Assembly: GCA_046734335.1 (NCBI GenBank)
Contig: JBKPRA010000053.1
Coordinates: 1 to 64,000 of the forward strand
Source of the DNA: DATBLE01 sp046734335
GTDB taxonomy: Bacteria > Actinomycetota > Thermoleophilia > Gaiellales > Gaiellaceae
Length of the DNA stretch: 64,000 nt
Direction: 5' to 3'
Shown here: positions 50,634-58,997 of the stretch, one piece after another
Layout: the number at the start of each line of letters is the position of its first letter
Position numbering within the stretch: the first letter of the stretch is position 1
Position numbers and translations under genes: made by a program
Notes under the pieces: generated by a model
The model's input: the letters and a program-made list of their open reading frames with translations, nothing else
Databases searched by the model: none
Told to the model about the DNA's origin: nothing

Positions 50634-51173
50634 GTGTATCCCCACAGAAACCGGAGCAAACAGCCTGTGTGCGTCGTGGGCGCGTTGCTGCTCGTCCTGG
50701 CGGCCGCCGGATGCGGCGGAGGAGGCGGTGGTGGGACGACGGAGACCACGGCGGCCGGCGGTCAGGAGGTGAAGGGAACCGGCTTCGTCTTCCGAGCCCC
50801 GGAGGACTGGCAGACGTCCGTCCGCGCAACCTCAGCCTCCGCGCGGCAGGATCCGTCGACGCTCGTCTCCGTGGTGGTGTTGCCGCTCGTGAAGCCGTAC
50901 CGGATTGCGCTCTTCCCGGAGGTGGCGAAGGAGCTCGACCGCGTCGCCGACACGTATGCGGCCAACCTGAAGAGCACGGTCAGCTCGCAGCGAACGGTCG
51001 ACGTCGGCGGCCGGAAGGCGCGCGAGTACCGAATCGCGCACGGCGGCCTCGTCGACCTGATCACGTTCGTGCTGCGCGGGAAGCGCAGCTACCAGCTCAC
51101 GTGCCGCTGGCGAGAGGGCGACGACGAGCCCGACGCCTGCGGGCAGCTCGCGGCTAGCTTCGGGTTCCGCTAG
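50634..51173 (+). CDS. Putative lipoprotein of unknown function
   Basis: 179 residues. The start shows basic residues (HRNRSKQP), a hydrophobic stretch and the lipobox LAAAGC followed by poly-Gly and Thr. The mature part (GTGFVFRAPEDWQTSV...QLTCRWREGD) has the beta-rich pattern of small secreted proteins of the PsbP/DUF1795 kind, but the match is weak. GTG 50634 keeps the positive N-region; GTG 50667 is an alternative. Its end overlaps the opposite lon gene by 20 bp. It is probably anchored outside the membrane. Confidence 0.65.
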   Translation: MYPHRNRSKQPVCVVGALLLVLAAAGCGGGGGGGTTETTAAGGQEVKGTGFVFRAPEDWQTSVRATSASARQDPSTLVSVVVLPLVKPYRIALFPEVAKELDRVADTYAANLKSTVSSQRTVDVGGRKAREYRIAHGGLVDLITFVLRGKRSYQLTCRWREGDDEPDACGQLAASFGFR

Positions 51174-53565
51174 CCGCCTGTCGCTCCGTCGCCGGCCGCG
51201 GCCGGGCGGACGCACCGTTTCCGAGCGCTGTGTCTAGCACCTCGTCGGCCGTTTCGGCGAGCACGAAGGTGATTTCCTCACGCGTCTCCTCGGGGAGCTC
51301 GCTCAGGTCGGCCTCGTTCTCCCGCGGCAGGATCACCGTCCTCAGCCCGGCTCGCTGCGCGGCGAGCACCTTCTCGCGCACGCCGCCGATCTGCAGCACC
51401 TGGCCGGTGAGCGTGATCTCGCCGGTCATCCCGACCTCCTCGGAGACGGTTCGGCCGGTGGCGAGGGAGACGATCGCCGTCGCCATCGTCACGCCGGCGG
51501 ACGGGCCGTCCTTGGGGACGGCGCCCGCCGGGACGTGGATGTGGATGTCGTTCTCGGCGAACCAGTCCGGGTCGATGCCCAGCCGTTCGGCGTGGCTGCG
51601 CACCCAGGACAGCGCAGCCTGAGCAGACTCCTGCATGACCTCGCCGAGCTGGCCGGTGATGCGCAGGCCGCCTTTGCCGGGATAGGCCGTCGCCTCGATG
51701 AAGAGCACGTCGCCGCCGACCGCGGTGACCGCGAGCCCCGTGGCGACGCCGGGGTCGGAGGTGCGCTTCCGCACCTCGCCGGAAAACCGCCGCGGACCAA
51801 GCCCCTCGCGTACGGCCGCGTCGTCGATCCGGACATCTCCGCTCTCGCCCTGGGCGACCCGGCGAGCTGTCTTGCGCAGGACGTCGGCGATCCGCCGCTC
51901 GAGGTTCCTGAGGCCGGCCTCGCGGGTGTACTCGCGAACGATCGTGCGTAGCGCGTCGTCGTCGATCTCGACGTGCTCCGCGGACAGGCCGTGCGCCTCG
52001 AGCTGCTTCGGGACCAGGAACCGCTTCGCGATCTGAATCTTCTCGTCCTCGGTGTAACCGGAGAGCTGGATCACGTCCATGCGGTCGAGCAGCGGCCCCG
52101 GAATCGTCTCCAGCTGGTTCGCGGTGCAGATGAACAGGACCTTGGAGAGGTCGAACGGGAGGTCGAGGTAGTGGTCGCGGAAGGTCGAATGCTGCTCGGG
52201 ATCGAGCACCTCGAGCATCGCGCTGGCGGGGTCGCCGCGCCAGTCGGCGCCCATCTTGTCGATCTCGTCGATCAGGAACACCGGGTTCTTCGACTCGGCG
52301 TCTCGGATCGCGCGGATGATCGTGCCCGGCATGGCACCGATGTACGTGCGCCGGTGCCCGCGGATCTCGGATTCGTCGCGAACGCCGCCCACCGAGATAC
52401 GTGTGAACTTGCGGCCGAGCGTGCGCGCGATCGACTGGCCGAGCGACGTCTTGCCCACACCGGGTGGGCCGACGAAGCAGAGGATCGGCCCCGAAACGTC
52501 GCCCTTCAGCTTCGAAACGGCGAGGTACTCGACGATGCGGTCCTTCACCTTGTCGAGATCGAAGTGGTCCTCGTCGAGGACGCGGCGCGCCTGCTCGAGG
52601 TCGAGGTTGTCCTCGGTGACCTTGTTCCAGGGGAGCGTGAGGATCCAGTCCAGGTAGGTGCGGATGACGCCGTACTCGGCGGCCGCGGGCGGCAGCTTCT
52701 CCAGCCTCGAGAGCTCGCGCTCGGCAGCTTTGCGAACGTCCTCGGGCAACTCCAGCTCGGCGAGCTGGGAGCGCAGCTCGTTCACCTCGGCCTGCTGTTC
52801 GTCGCCCTCGCCGAGCTCGTCCTGGATCGCCTTCAGCTGCTGGCGTAGGAAGTACTCGCGCTGGCCCTTCTCCATCTCCGACTGGACTTGCGACTGGATC
52901 TTCGAGCCGAGCTCGATCACCTCGAGCTCGCGGCCGAGGATCGCCGAGAGCGCGCGCAGGCGCTCCTCGACGTTCGCGGTCTCGAGCAGCTGCTGCTTCT
53001 CCTCGGCCTTCAGCCGCATCGTCGAGGCCACGAGGTAGGAGAGGACGGTCGGGTCGTCGATGTTCGCCGCCGCGATCTGCAGCTCCTCGGGCAGGTACGG
53101 GACCGCGCCGATGATGCTGGCGAACTGGTTCTGGACGTTGCGGGTCAGGGCCTCGAGCTCCTTCGACTCCTCGACGACCTCGGGCACGTCGGCGAACTCG
53201 CCCACCAGGTACGGCTCCTCCTGCACACGCCGTTCGAGCCGGATCCGTTTCACGCCCTGGACGAGGATCCGGAGCGTGCCGTCGGGGATCCGAATCAGCT
53301 TGTGGACGACCGCCGCCGTGCCGATCTCGTGCAGGTCGTCCCAGCCCGGCGTCTCGACGTCCTCGTTCCGCACCGCGACGAGCGCGAGCATCCGCTCGCC
53401 GGACGCGACCTCGTCGACCAGCGTGATCGAGCGCTCCTGGCCGATGGCCAACGGCGTCATCGACTGCGGGAAGACGACGGTCTCCTTCAGCGGGAGCACG
53501 GGCAAGGTGGAGGGGACCTCGATCTCGCGCTCGTCGACGACGATCTCCTGCTCGAGCTCGCTCAC
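51154..53565 (-). CDS. lon: ATP-dependent Lon protease
   Basis: 803 residues. The N-terminal substrate domain has LPVLPLKETVVFPQSMTPL and a coiled region; the AAA+ domain has Walker A FVGPPGVGKTSLG, Walker B VFLIDEIDKMG and the sensor LFICTANQLETIPGPLLDRM; the C-terminal protease has the catalytic Ser in KDGPSAGVTMATAI and the Lys about 40 residues later in GGVREKVLAA. It degrades damaged and regulatory proteins. GTG 53565 overlaps the hsp20 stop (GTGA), so the chaperone and protease are made together. Confidence 0.95.
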   Translation of the reverse strand: MSELEQEIVVDEREIEVPSTLPVLPLKETVVFPQSMTPLAIGQERSITLVDEVASGERMLALVAVRNEDVETPGWDDLHEIGTAAVVHKLIRIPDGTLRILVQGVKRIRLERRVQEEPYLVGEFADVPEVVEESKELEALTRNVQNQFASIIGAVPYLPEELQIAAANIDDPTVLSYLVASTMRLKAEEKQQLLETANVEERLRALSAILGRELEVIELGSKIQSQVQSEMEKGQREYFLRQQLKAIQDELGEGDEQQAEVNELRSQLAELELPEDVRKAAERELSRLEKLPPAAAEYGVIRTYLDWILTLPWNKVTEDNLDLEQARRVLDEDHFDLDKVKDRIVEYLAVSKLKGDVSGPILCFVGPPGVGKTSLGQSIARTLGRKFTRISVGGVRDESEIRGHRRTYIGAMPGTIIRAIRDAESKNPVFLIDEIDKMGADWRGDPASAMLEVLDPEQHSTFRDHYLDLPFDLSKVLFICTANQLETIPGPLLDRMDVIQLSGYTEDEKIQIAKRFLVPKQLEAHGLSAEHVEIDDDALRTIVREYTREAGLRNLERRIADVLRKTARRVAQGESGDVRIDDAAVREGLGPRRFSGEVRKRTSDPGVATGLAVTAVGGDVLFIEATAYPGKGGLRITGQLGEVMQESAQAALSWVRSHAERLGIDPDWFAENDIHIHVPAGAVPKDGPSAGVTMATAIVSLATGRTVSEEVGMTGEITLTGQVLQIGGVREKVLAAQRAGLRTVILPRENEADLSELPEETREEITFVLAETADEVLDTALGNGASARPRPATERQAASGTRS

Positions 53566-53999
53566 CGCTGTCCTCGCTCGTCTCCGAGCACGATCATGAT
53601 CCGGCCGGCGCACGGCTTCCGGGCCAACGGCATGACGATTGTCAGCTGGCCGCGCTCGTAGTGGGCCTCGGCGCGTTCGGGGTCGACGTCCTCGGCCAGG
53701 GAGACGCGTCGCTCGAAGGGGCCGTACTCCAGCTCGATCTGGCGATAGGAGACCGGGGTCTTTGGCGTCGGCCGCCGCCGCACGCCTGCGATGCTCACTG
53801 TCCGCTCGGTGACGGTGATCTCGACGTCGTCCGGCTCGATGCCGGGCAGGTCGACGACCACGGTCACGGCCGGCGGCTGGTCCGACCGGTAGCAGTCCGC
53901 CTGGGGCCGGAAGCCGCGGTGGGCAAAGCTCGGCAACTGCCACAGCTCGGCGAAGAGCTCTTCGATCTGTTCGGCACTGATCTTTCGGCGCTTGTCCAT
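53562..53999 (-). CDS. Small heat-shock protein (Hsp20/alpha-crystallin family)
   Basis: 145 residues with an alpha-crystallin domain (about 42-135): VTVVVDLPGIEPDDVEITVTERTVSIAGVR, then EYGPFERRVSLAEDVDPERAEAHYERGQLTIVMPL. It binds unfolding proteins. It is co-translated with lon. The C-terminal I-x-I motif is replaced by IMIVLG. TACCCT lies 8 bp before ATG 53999. The divergent MMPL gene shares the 70-bp promoter gap containing the TTAG-N6-CTAA repeats. Confidence 0.9.
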   Translation of the reverse strand: MDKRRKISAEQIEELFAELWQLPSFAHRGFRPQADCYRSDQPPAVTVVVDLPGIEPDDVEITVTERTVSIAGVRRRPTPKTPVSYRQIELEYGPFERRVSLAEDVDPERAEAHYERGQLTIVMPLARKPCAGRIMIVLGDERGQR

Positions 54000-54007
54000 G
54001 GGCCTCT

Positions 54008-54013
54008 AGGGTA
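54008..54013 (-). promoter_or_regulatory. -10-like hexamer TACCCT before hsp20
   Basis: It lies 8 bases before ATG 53999, about 27 bases from the operator-like repeats. Confidence 0.4.
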
Positions 54014-54039
54014 CCCTCGCTCCGTGGGGTGGAACCTGG

Positions 54040-54068
54040 TTAGCGTCCACTAAGTTAGCAGAGACTAA
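54040..54068. promoter_or_regulatory. Tandem palindromic operator TTAG-N6-CTAA (two copies)
   Basis: Copy 1 is TTAGCGTCCACTAA (54040-54053), copy 2 is TTAGCAGAGACTAA (54055-54068), one base apart, so the period is 15 bp. Each half-site TTAG is mirrored by CTAA. This is an operator pattern for a dimeric repressor (TetR or MarR type). It ends 1 base before the GTG of the MMPL gene and lies in the hsp20-MMPL promoter gap. Confidence 0.6.
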
Positions 54069-54069
54069 C

Positions 54070-56253
54070 GTGATCACCACATCGACGAGACTGGCGATGA
54101 GGCTGCGCTGGCCGATCGTTGCTGCGTGGCTCGCGGCCGTCGTGATCGGATTCTGGGCTTCCGGACGCCTCTCCTCGCTGCAGTCGAACGTCTTCACCGT
54201 GCCCGGGACGGACGCGGAGCACGTGCGGTCGGTATTGCAGCACCATTTCGGCGACCGCAGCGACGGTGCGTTCACCGTCGTGTTCCGGGTCCGCGACGCA
54301 AGCGACCCGGCGGTGCGCGCACGGCTCCAGGGTGTGCTCGACCGCGCCGCCGGGGCGATCCCGACAGGCCAGGGGACGGCGCTGCTGCCGGCCGGTGATC
54401 ACGTTCTGTACGGCAACGTCATCTCGACCCTCGATCTCGCCGACGCGAAGACGAGGTCGTCCGACCTTTTCCGCGCTGTCGGGCAGCCGGCTGGTGCGCA
54501 GGCCTACGTCACCGGCGCACCGGCGATCCAGCACGATCTCGACCCGATCTTCAACCGGGACCTCGCCAAGGGCGAGTCGATTGCTCTGCCGATCGCGCTC
54601 GTCGTGCTCTTGCTCGTCTTCGGCCTGTCCTGGGCGGTGCTGATCCCGTTTCTGTTCGCGGCCAGCACCGTCCTGGGGACGCTGTCCCTCGTCTACGTGA
54701 TTGCCCATTTCATCACCATGCCGACGTACGTGACCAACCTGATCTATCTGATCGGGCTAGGGATCGCGATCGACTACTCCCTACTGATCGTCTATCGGTT
54801 CCGTGAGGAGCTCGCGCACGGGCTGGACGTCGAGGCCGCGGTCCTCAGGACGATGGAGACAGCTGGACGGGCGGTGATCTTCTCCGGCGCGACGGTGGCA
54901 ATCGGGCTCGCGCTGCTCATCTTCATGCCGCTTCCGTTCATCCGTGCGATCGGGATCGGCGGCTTCCTGCTCCCCGTCGTCTCCCTGCTCGCGGCGGCCA
55001 CGCTCCAGCCCGCGCTGCTCGCGATCTTCGGACGCCGGGGCGCCCATCGCGTGCCGGTGGCCGCCTTCCTACGTGATCGGTTGCGGCTCCCGGTGCGGGC
55101 CGCCGAGGAGCCGGACGACGTCGAGCATCGTTTCTGGGCGCGCATGGCTCGCTCGATCATGCGACGGAAGCGGCGCTATGTGATCGCGGCCGCCGCGCTG
55201 TTGCTCGCCCTCGCCGTGCCGGTCGCCTGGCTGCAGCTGACCCCGGGCGCGACCGCGGGCATTCCGCAGTCGCCGCAGTCGGTCCGCGGCCTGAACGTGC
55301 TGAAGGCGGCGCTCGGCCCGGGAGCGATCGCGCCTGCACAGGTGCTCGTCGATACGGGCAAGCCCAGTGGTGTGTCAGATCCTGCCGTGCAGGCGGCGAT
55401 CGGGCGGCTGGTCGCGGCGACGGAGGTCGATCCCGAGGTGGCCGCCGCGTACTACCTTCCCGGAGGGCGCTTCGTCGATTCGACCGCACGTTACGCGCAG
55501 GTCATCGTCGCGACGAGGCACGAATACGGCGCGGAAGAGGCGCAGGCGTTCGTCGACCGCCTCCGTGGCTCGTTGATCCCGGCCGCGGGGTTTCCGGCCG
55601 GCTCGACCGTCCTGGCCGGCGGAGCTTCCCCCCAGGGCGTCGATTTCCTGCACGTCGCCTACGGCGCGTTTCCTTGGCTGGTCGCCGCTGTCTTGCTCCT
55701 CACGTACCTGCTGCTGATGCGGGCGTTCCGGTCGCTGATCCTGCCGCTGAAGGCAGTGGTCTTGAACCTGCTCTCGGTCGCGGCCGCCTACGGGGCGCTC
55801 GTCCTGGTCTTCCGATTCGGGCTAGGCCACGACCTCCTCGGCCTCTATCAGTTCCCGCAGATCGAGGGATGGATCCCGATCTTCCTGTTCGCAATGCTCT
55901 TCGGCCTCTCGATGGACTACGAGGTCTTCCTGGTCAGCCGGATGCGCGAGGAGTGGGATGCGACCCACGACAACGAACGCGCGGTCGCGCTCGGTCTCGA
56001 GCGGACCGGCCGCATCATCACGGCGGCGGCGGTGATCATGGTCGCCGCCTTCTGCGGCTTCATGGCGGGGAGCATCGTCGGCTTGCAGGAGTTCGGGGCA
56101 GGGCTCGCGGTCGCGATCCTGCTCGACGCCACGATTGTCCGGGCGGTGATGGTGCCGGCCCTGATGGCGGTCATGGGCCGCTACAACTGGTGGCTTCCCG
56201 TGCGCCTCGCCCGCGTGGTCCGAGTCCGACCATCCCCGCTGAAGGCTCGCTGA
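54070..56253 (+). CDS. MMPL-family (RND) transporter
   Basis: 727 residues with 12 membrane helices in two halves. The MMPL signature occurs in both: GLGIAIDYSLLIVYRFREEL and FGLSMDYEVFLVSRMREEW, each with the proton-relay Asp-Tyr pair. Large external loops lie after the first helix of each half. Family members export lipids, siderophores or drugs in actinobacteria. The GTG 54070 directly follows the operator-like repeats and has no ribosome-binding site; ATG 54097, before the first helix, is an alternative. No regulator gene is adjacent. Confidence 0.87.
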   Translation: MITTSTRLAMRLRWPIVAAWLAAVVIGFWASGRLSSLQSNVFTVPGTDAEHVRSVLQHHFGDRSDGAFTVVFRVRDASDPAVRARLQGVLDRAAGAIPTGQGTALLPAGDHVLYGNVISTLDLADAKTRSSDLFRAVGQPAGAQAYVTGAPAIQHDLDPIFNRDLAKGESIALPIALVVLLLVFGLSWAVLIPFLFAASTVLGTLSLVYVIAHFITMPTYVTNLIYLIGLGIAIDYSLLIVYRFREELAHGLDVEAAVLRTMETAGRAVIFSGATVAIGLALLIFMPLPFIRAIGIGGFLLPVVSLLAAATLQPALLAIFGRRGAHRVPVAAFLRDRLRLPVRAAEEPDDVEHRFWARMARSIMRRKRRYVIAAAALLLALAVPVAWLQLTPGATAGIPQSPQSVRGLNVLKAALGPGAIAPAQVLVDTGKPSGVSDPAVQAAIGRLVAATEVDPEVAAAYYLPGGRFVDSTARYAQVIVATRHEYGAEEAQAFVDRLRGSLIPAAGFPAGSTVLAGGASPQGVDFLHVAYGAFPWLVAAVLLLTYLLLMRAFRSLILPLKAVVLNLLSVAAAYGALVLVFRFGLGHDLLGLYQFPQIEGWIPIFLFAMLFGLSMDYEVFLVSRMREEWDATHDNERAVALGLERTGRIITAAAVIMVAAFCGFMAGSIVGLQEFGAGLAVAILLDATIVRAVMVPALMAVMGRYNWWLPVRLARVVRVRPSPLKAR

Positions 56254-56287
56254 GCCACGGCTCCGGCCGGCCCACGAAAGCCTTGCG

Positions 56288-56311
56288 ATCGGGCCGAGGA
56301 GCCGGCCCGAT
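56288..56311. terminator. Hairpin after the MMPL gene
   Basis: ATCGGGCC-N8-GGCCCGAT is a perfect 8-bp stem 34 bp after the stop codon. There is no T-run, but it is the strongest stem in this 135-bp gap. Confidence 0.45.
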
Positions 56312-56388
56312 TCGCCGCCGGCTCTGGTGCGCAGCCGAAAATCGTCCAACGCCCGAATCGCGCTGCTTGCAAGGGACCGGTCGAGAGC

Positions 56389-57000
56389 GTGGTAGAAGTT
56401 GAGGCCGTGGCCGACCGGGCCAGTTTGATCCTGCCTGACGGAAGCGAGCGCGAGCTCGGTTCCGAGTTTGCCGTCGGACGGGCCGAGGACAACGACCTGA
56501 CCATCGAGAAACCGACGGTCAGCCGACATCACCTCGTGGTCAGCGAGGAAGGCGACCGGTGGTTCGTCGAGGACCGGGGCAGCTTCAACGGCACGTTCAT
56601 CAACGGGTCGCGCATCCAGGCGGGGTCGAAAGTTCCGCTGCGCCACGGCGATCGGATCGGCCTCGGCGCAGAGAGCGTCGTCTTCTCGGCGCCGGGCTCG
56701 CTGGTCGACCCCGAGGTGACGACTGCCCTGCAGACCGGCCCGCCTGCGCTGACCCGGCCGCTGTCTCCGTTCCAGCGGCAGGTAGTCGAGGCGCTCTGCT
56801 CTGGTTGGCTTGCCGGCGGGTCGCTCGACGACCTCCCGACGAACGACGAGATCGCAGCCCGGCTCGGCACCCCCGGCGCCACCGAGACGGTGAAGGCGGC
56901 GCTCCGCCGAGCCTATGCGAAGGCTGGGCTGACGGAAGGGTCTCCGTACGCGAAGCGGCGCGCCCTGTGCAAGATCGCCAGACAACGCGGCTGGGTGTAG
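56389..57000 (+). CDS. FHA-domain protein with C-terminal helix-turn-helix-like domain
   Basis: 203 residues. The FHA domain (about 10-100) contains FAVGRAEDNDLTIEKPTVSRHHLVV and DRGSFNGTFING, the phosphothreonine-binding residues. The rest (about 120-203) starts LSPFQRQVVEALCSGWL and includes PTNDEIAARLGTPGATETVKAALRRAYAKAGL, similar to a LuxR/sigma-like helix-turn-helix. It would link Ser/Thr phosphorylation to DNA binding. No kinase is nearby. GTG 56389 or GTG 56407 may be the start; neither has a strong ribosome-binding site. Confidence 0.78.
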   Translation: MVEVEAVADRASLILPDGSERELGSEFAVGRAEDNDLTIEKPTVSRHHLVVSEEGDRWFVEDRGSFNGTFINGSRIQAGSKVPLRHGDRIGLGAESVVFSAPGSLVDPEVTTALQTGPPALTRPLSPFQRQVVEALCSGWLAGGSLDDLPTNDEIAARLGTPGATETVKAALRRAYAKAGLTEGSPYAKRRALCKIARQRGWV

Positions 57001-57040
57001 CCGGCCAGGCGTCGATCTGCGTCGACGGTTCTGTACAGGA

Positions 57041-57054
57041 CTGGTCGCGACCAG
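57041..57054. repeat. Perfect 14-bp palindrome CTGGTCGCGACCAG
   Basis: It lies in the 121-bp gap between the convergent FHA and DJ-1 genes. It could be a protein-binding site or, less likely, a terminator stem, as it has no loop. Confidence 0.3.
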
Positions 57055-57121
57055 GTGGCGCCGGGCACTGTTGGGAGCAGCGCTGATCGAGATCGACGGC
57101 AGGCCTTCGGAGCCGTCGCAT

Positions 57122-57706
57122 CTATACCGGTGGGGCAGGGTCGTACTGGATGTAGCGGCGGACGTCCCGGGCGCGCTCCGGCGAGTGCAGCCGGGCGACG
57201 AGGTGAAGGGCCATGTCGATCCCGGCCGAGACTCCGGCGGCCGTGATCACCTCTCCGTCGTCGACGAAGCGGTCGTCGCCGCGAACGTCGATGTCGCGAC
57301 CCAGCGACCGCAGCAGATCTAGTTGGGCCCAGTGGGTCGTGGCGGGGCGGCCGTCCAGCAGGCCCGCGTCGGCGTAGACGAGCGAGCCGGTGCAGACGCT
57401 GGTCATCAGCGTCCCGTCGTGGGCGAGGCCGCGCATTCGCTCGCGGATCTCCTCGACACCGAGCTGCGGCCGCGTTCCCATCCCGCCCGGGTAGACGAGG
57501 ACGTCGAGTGGCCCGGCCGTCTCCCAGGTCGCGTCCGGCAGAACGCGCAATCCCTTGGCGCACGTGACCGGACCGAGCGCGTCCGCGACGGTGAGGACTT
57601 CGACACCGTCGTCAGGCCACCGACGCGCCCAGGCGGCGAGCACCTCCCATGGTCCGGCGAAGTCCAGCTCCTCCGCGTCCTCGAACAGTGCGATCCCGAT
57701 CCGCAT
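57122..57706 (-). CDS. DJ-1/PfpI-family protein, isonitrile-hydratase-like
   Basis: 194 residues from ATG 57706 (198 from ATG 57718). The class I glutaminase-like fold has IALFEDAEELDFAGPWEVL, DVLVYPGGMGTRP, and the nucleophile elbow SVCTGSLVYADAGLLDGRPATTHW with the reactive Cys. This subgroup matches isonitrile hydratase InhA and the N-terminal part of AraC-like regulators. Here the DNA-binding part is absent. The substrate is unknown. It is divergent from rmlA. Confidence 0.8.
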   Translation of the reverse strand: MRIGIALFEDAEELDFAGPWEVLAAWARRWPDDGVEVLTVADALGPVTCAKGLRVLPDATWETAGPLDVLVYPGGMGTRPQLGVEEIRERMRGLAHDGTLMTSVCTGSLVYADAGLLDGRPATTHWAQLDLLRSLGRDIDVRGDDRFVDDGEVITAAGVSAGIDMALHLVARLHSPERARDVRRYIQYDPAPPV

Positions 57707-57792
57707 GCCGTATAGCATCGCAGCCGTGCGCGCTCGAGGAGATGTGGTTTCGTCGCCGCCGGCGGCCCTGTGAGGCGAGCGGAGCGAGCGTC

Positions 57793-58536
57793 GTGAAGGG
57801 CGTCATCCTCGCCGGCGGGACAGGGTCGCGGCTGCATCCGCTGACCCGGATTACCAACAAGCACCTGCTGCCGATCAACGACCGGCCGATGGTCTCGTTC
57901 GCAATCGAGGCGCTCGTCCGGGCCGGGATCAGCGAGCTGATGCTCGTCACCGGCGGGACGCATGCCGGCGAGTTCTTTCGGTTGCTCGGCAACGGCCACG
58001 AGCACGGCATTGACAAGCTGCTGTACGCCTACCAGGAGAAGCCCGGCGGGATCGCGGAGGCGCTCGGGCTGGCCGAGCGTTTCGTCGACCGCGGCCGCGT
58101 CTGCGTGATGCTCGCAGACAACATCCTGGAGCGGTCGTTCCGCCCCTCGGCCGAGCGCTTCGCCGTACAGGAGCGAGGCGCGCGCGTCCTGCTCTCGCGC
58201 GAGTACGACTCGGAGCATCTCCGTCACCTCGGCGTGCCTGAGCTGGATGGCGACGGCCGGATCGCGCGGATCGTCGAGAAGCCGGAGCTGCCCCCGAGCG
58301 AGTACGCGGTCACCGGGATCTACTTCTACGACGAGACCGTCTGGGACGTGCTGCCCACCTTGGTGCCGTCCGGTCGCGGCGAGCTCGAGATCACCGATGT
58401 GAACAACTGGTACGTGAGCCAGGGGACGATGGAGTACGACGTGCTCGAGGGCTTCTGGGGCGACGCCGGCGAGTCGATCGACGCGTACTACGTGGTCAAT
58501 GACTTCGTCCGCTCCGGCGGCGCGAACCACGACTGA
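57793..58536 (+). CDS. rmlA: Glucose-1-phosphate thymidylyltransferase (short RmlA type)
   Basis: 247 residues. KGVILAGGTGSRLHPLTRITNKHLLPINDRPM is the sugar-nucleotidyltransferase signature, followed by VMLADNILE and VEKPELPPSEYAVTGIYFYD. It makes dTDP-glucose, the first step to dTDP-rhamnose. At 247 it is shorter than the 290 of E. coli RmlA, with the C-terminal regulatory helices missing. GTG 57793 lies 8 bp after GGAG. The TGATG overlap with rmlC shows coupling. The first sugar gene of a split rml cluster. Confidence 0.9.
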   Translation: MKGVILAGGTGSRLHPLTRITNKHLLPINDRPMVSFAIEALVRAGISELMLVTGGTHAGEFFRLLGNGHEHGIDKLLYAYQEKPGGIAEALGLAERFVDRGRVCVMLADNILERSFRPSAERFAVQERGARVLLSREYDSEHLRHLGVPELDGDGRIARIVEKPELPPSEYAVTGIYFYDETVWDVLPTLVPSGRGELEITDVNNWYVSQGTMEYDVLEGFWGDAGESIDAYYVVNDFVRSGGANHD

Positions 58537-58997
58537 TGGTCGAGGGCATCGTCCGGTTCCCCCTGCGCCGCTTCGAGGACGAACGCGGCTGGGTGATGGA
58601 GATCCGCCGCGAGACGGCGCTGCCGAAGCCGACGAGGCAGACGAACGTGTCGTTCTCGCGCGCCGGTGTGATCCGCGGCCTGCACTACCACGAGCGCCAG
58701 GACGATCTCTTCTGCTGCCTGCGCGGAACCGCACGCGTGGTCGTCCTCGACCGGGAGAGCGGCGAGGCGTTCACCGAGGACATCGGCGACGACAACCCGG
58801 TCGCGCTCTTCATCCCCGGCAGGCATGCGCACGGTTTCGAGGCGCTGACCGATCTCGTCTTCTGTTACCACGTGACCGAGGAGTACGACCCGGCCGATCC
58901 GGACGAGTACGGGATTCCCTGGGACGACCCCCGGGTCAAGCACCTGTGGAGCACCTCATCACCGATCCTGTCCGCGAGAGATACCGCCGCGTCCTGA
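58536..58997 (+). CDS. rmlC: dTDP-4-dehydrorhamnose 3,5-epimerase
   Basis: 153 residues, cupin fold. It has NVSFSRAGVIRGLHYHERQDD, with the catalytic His, VVVLDRESGEAFTE, ALFIPGRHAHGFEALTD, and the late PILSARD element typical of RmlC. It is 25-30 residues shorter than usual, mainly at the N-terminus. The ATG overlaps the rmlA stop, and rmlD starts 52 bp before its end. It probably epimerises the 4-keto sugar; a plain cupin isomerase is less likely in this context. Confidence 0.87.
   Translation: MVEGIVRFPLRRFEDERGWVMEIRRETALPKPTRQTNVSFSRAGVIRGLHYHERQDDLFCCLRGTARVVVLDRESGEAFTEDIGDDNPVALFIPGRHAHGFEALTDLVFCYHVTEEYDPADPDEYGIPWDDPRVKHLWSTSSPILSARDTAAS

Noticed and set aside
57041..57054. The CTGGTCGCGACCAG palindrome as a terminator.
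   Set aside because: A 14-bp palindrome without a loop makes a poor hairpin, and no T-run follows. I kept it only as a repeat.
57775..57792. The GCGAGCGGAGCGAGC string before rmlA as a regulatory repeat.
   Set aside because: Strings of this kind are common in GC-rich genomes near gene ends, and no second matched copy was found to define a repeat family here.
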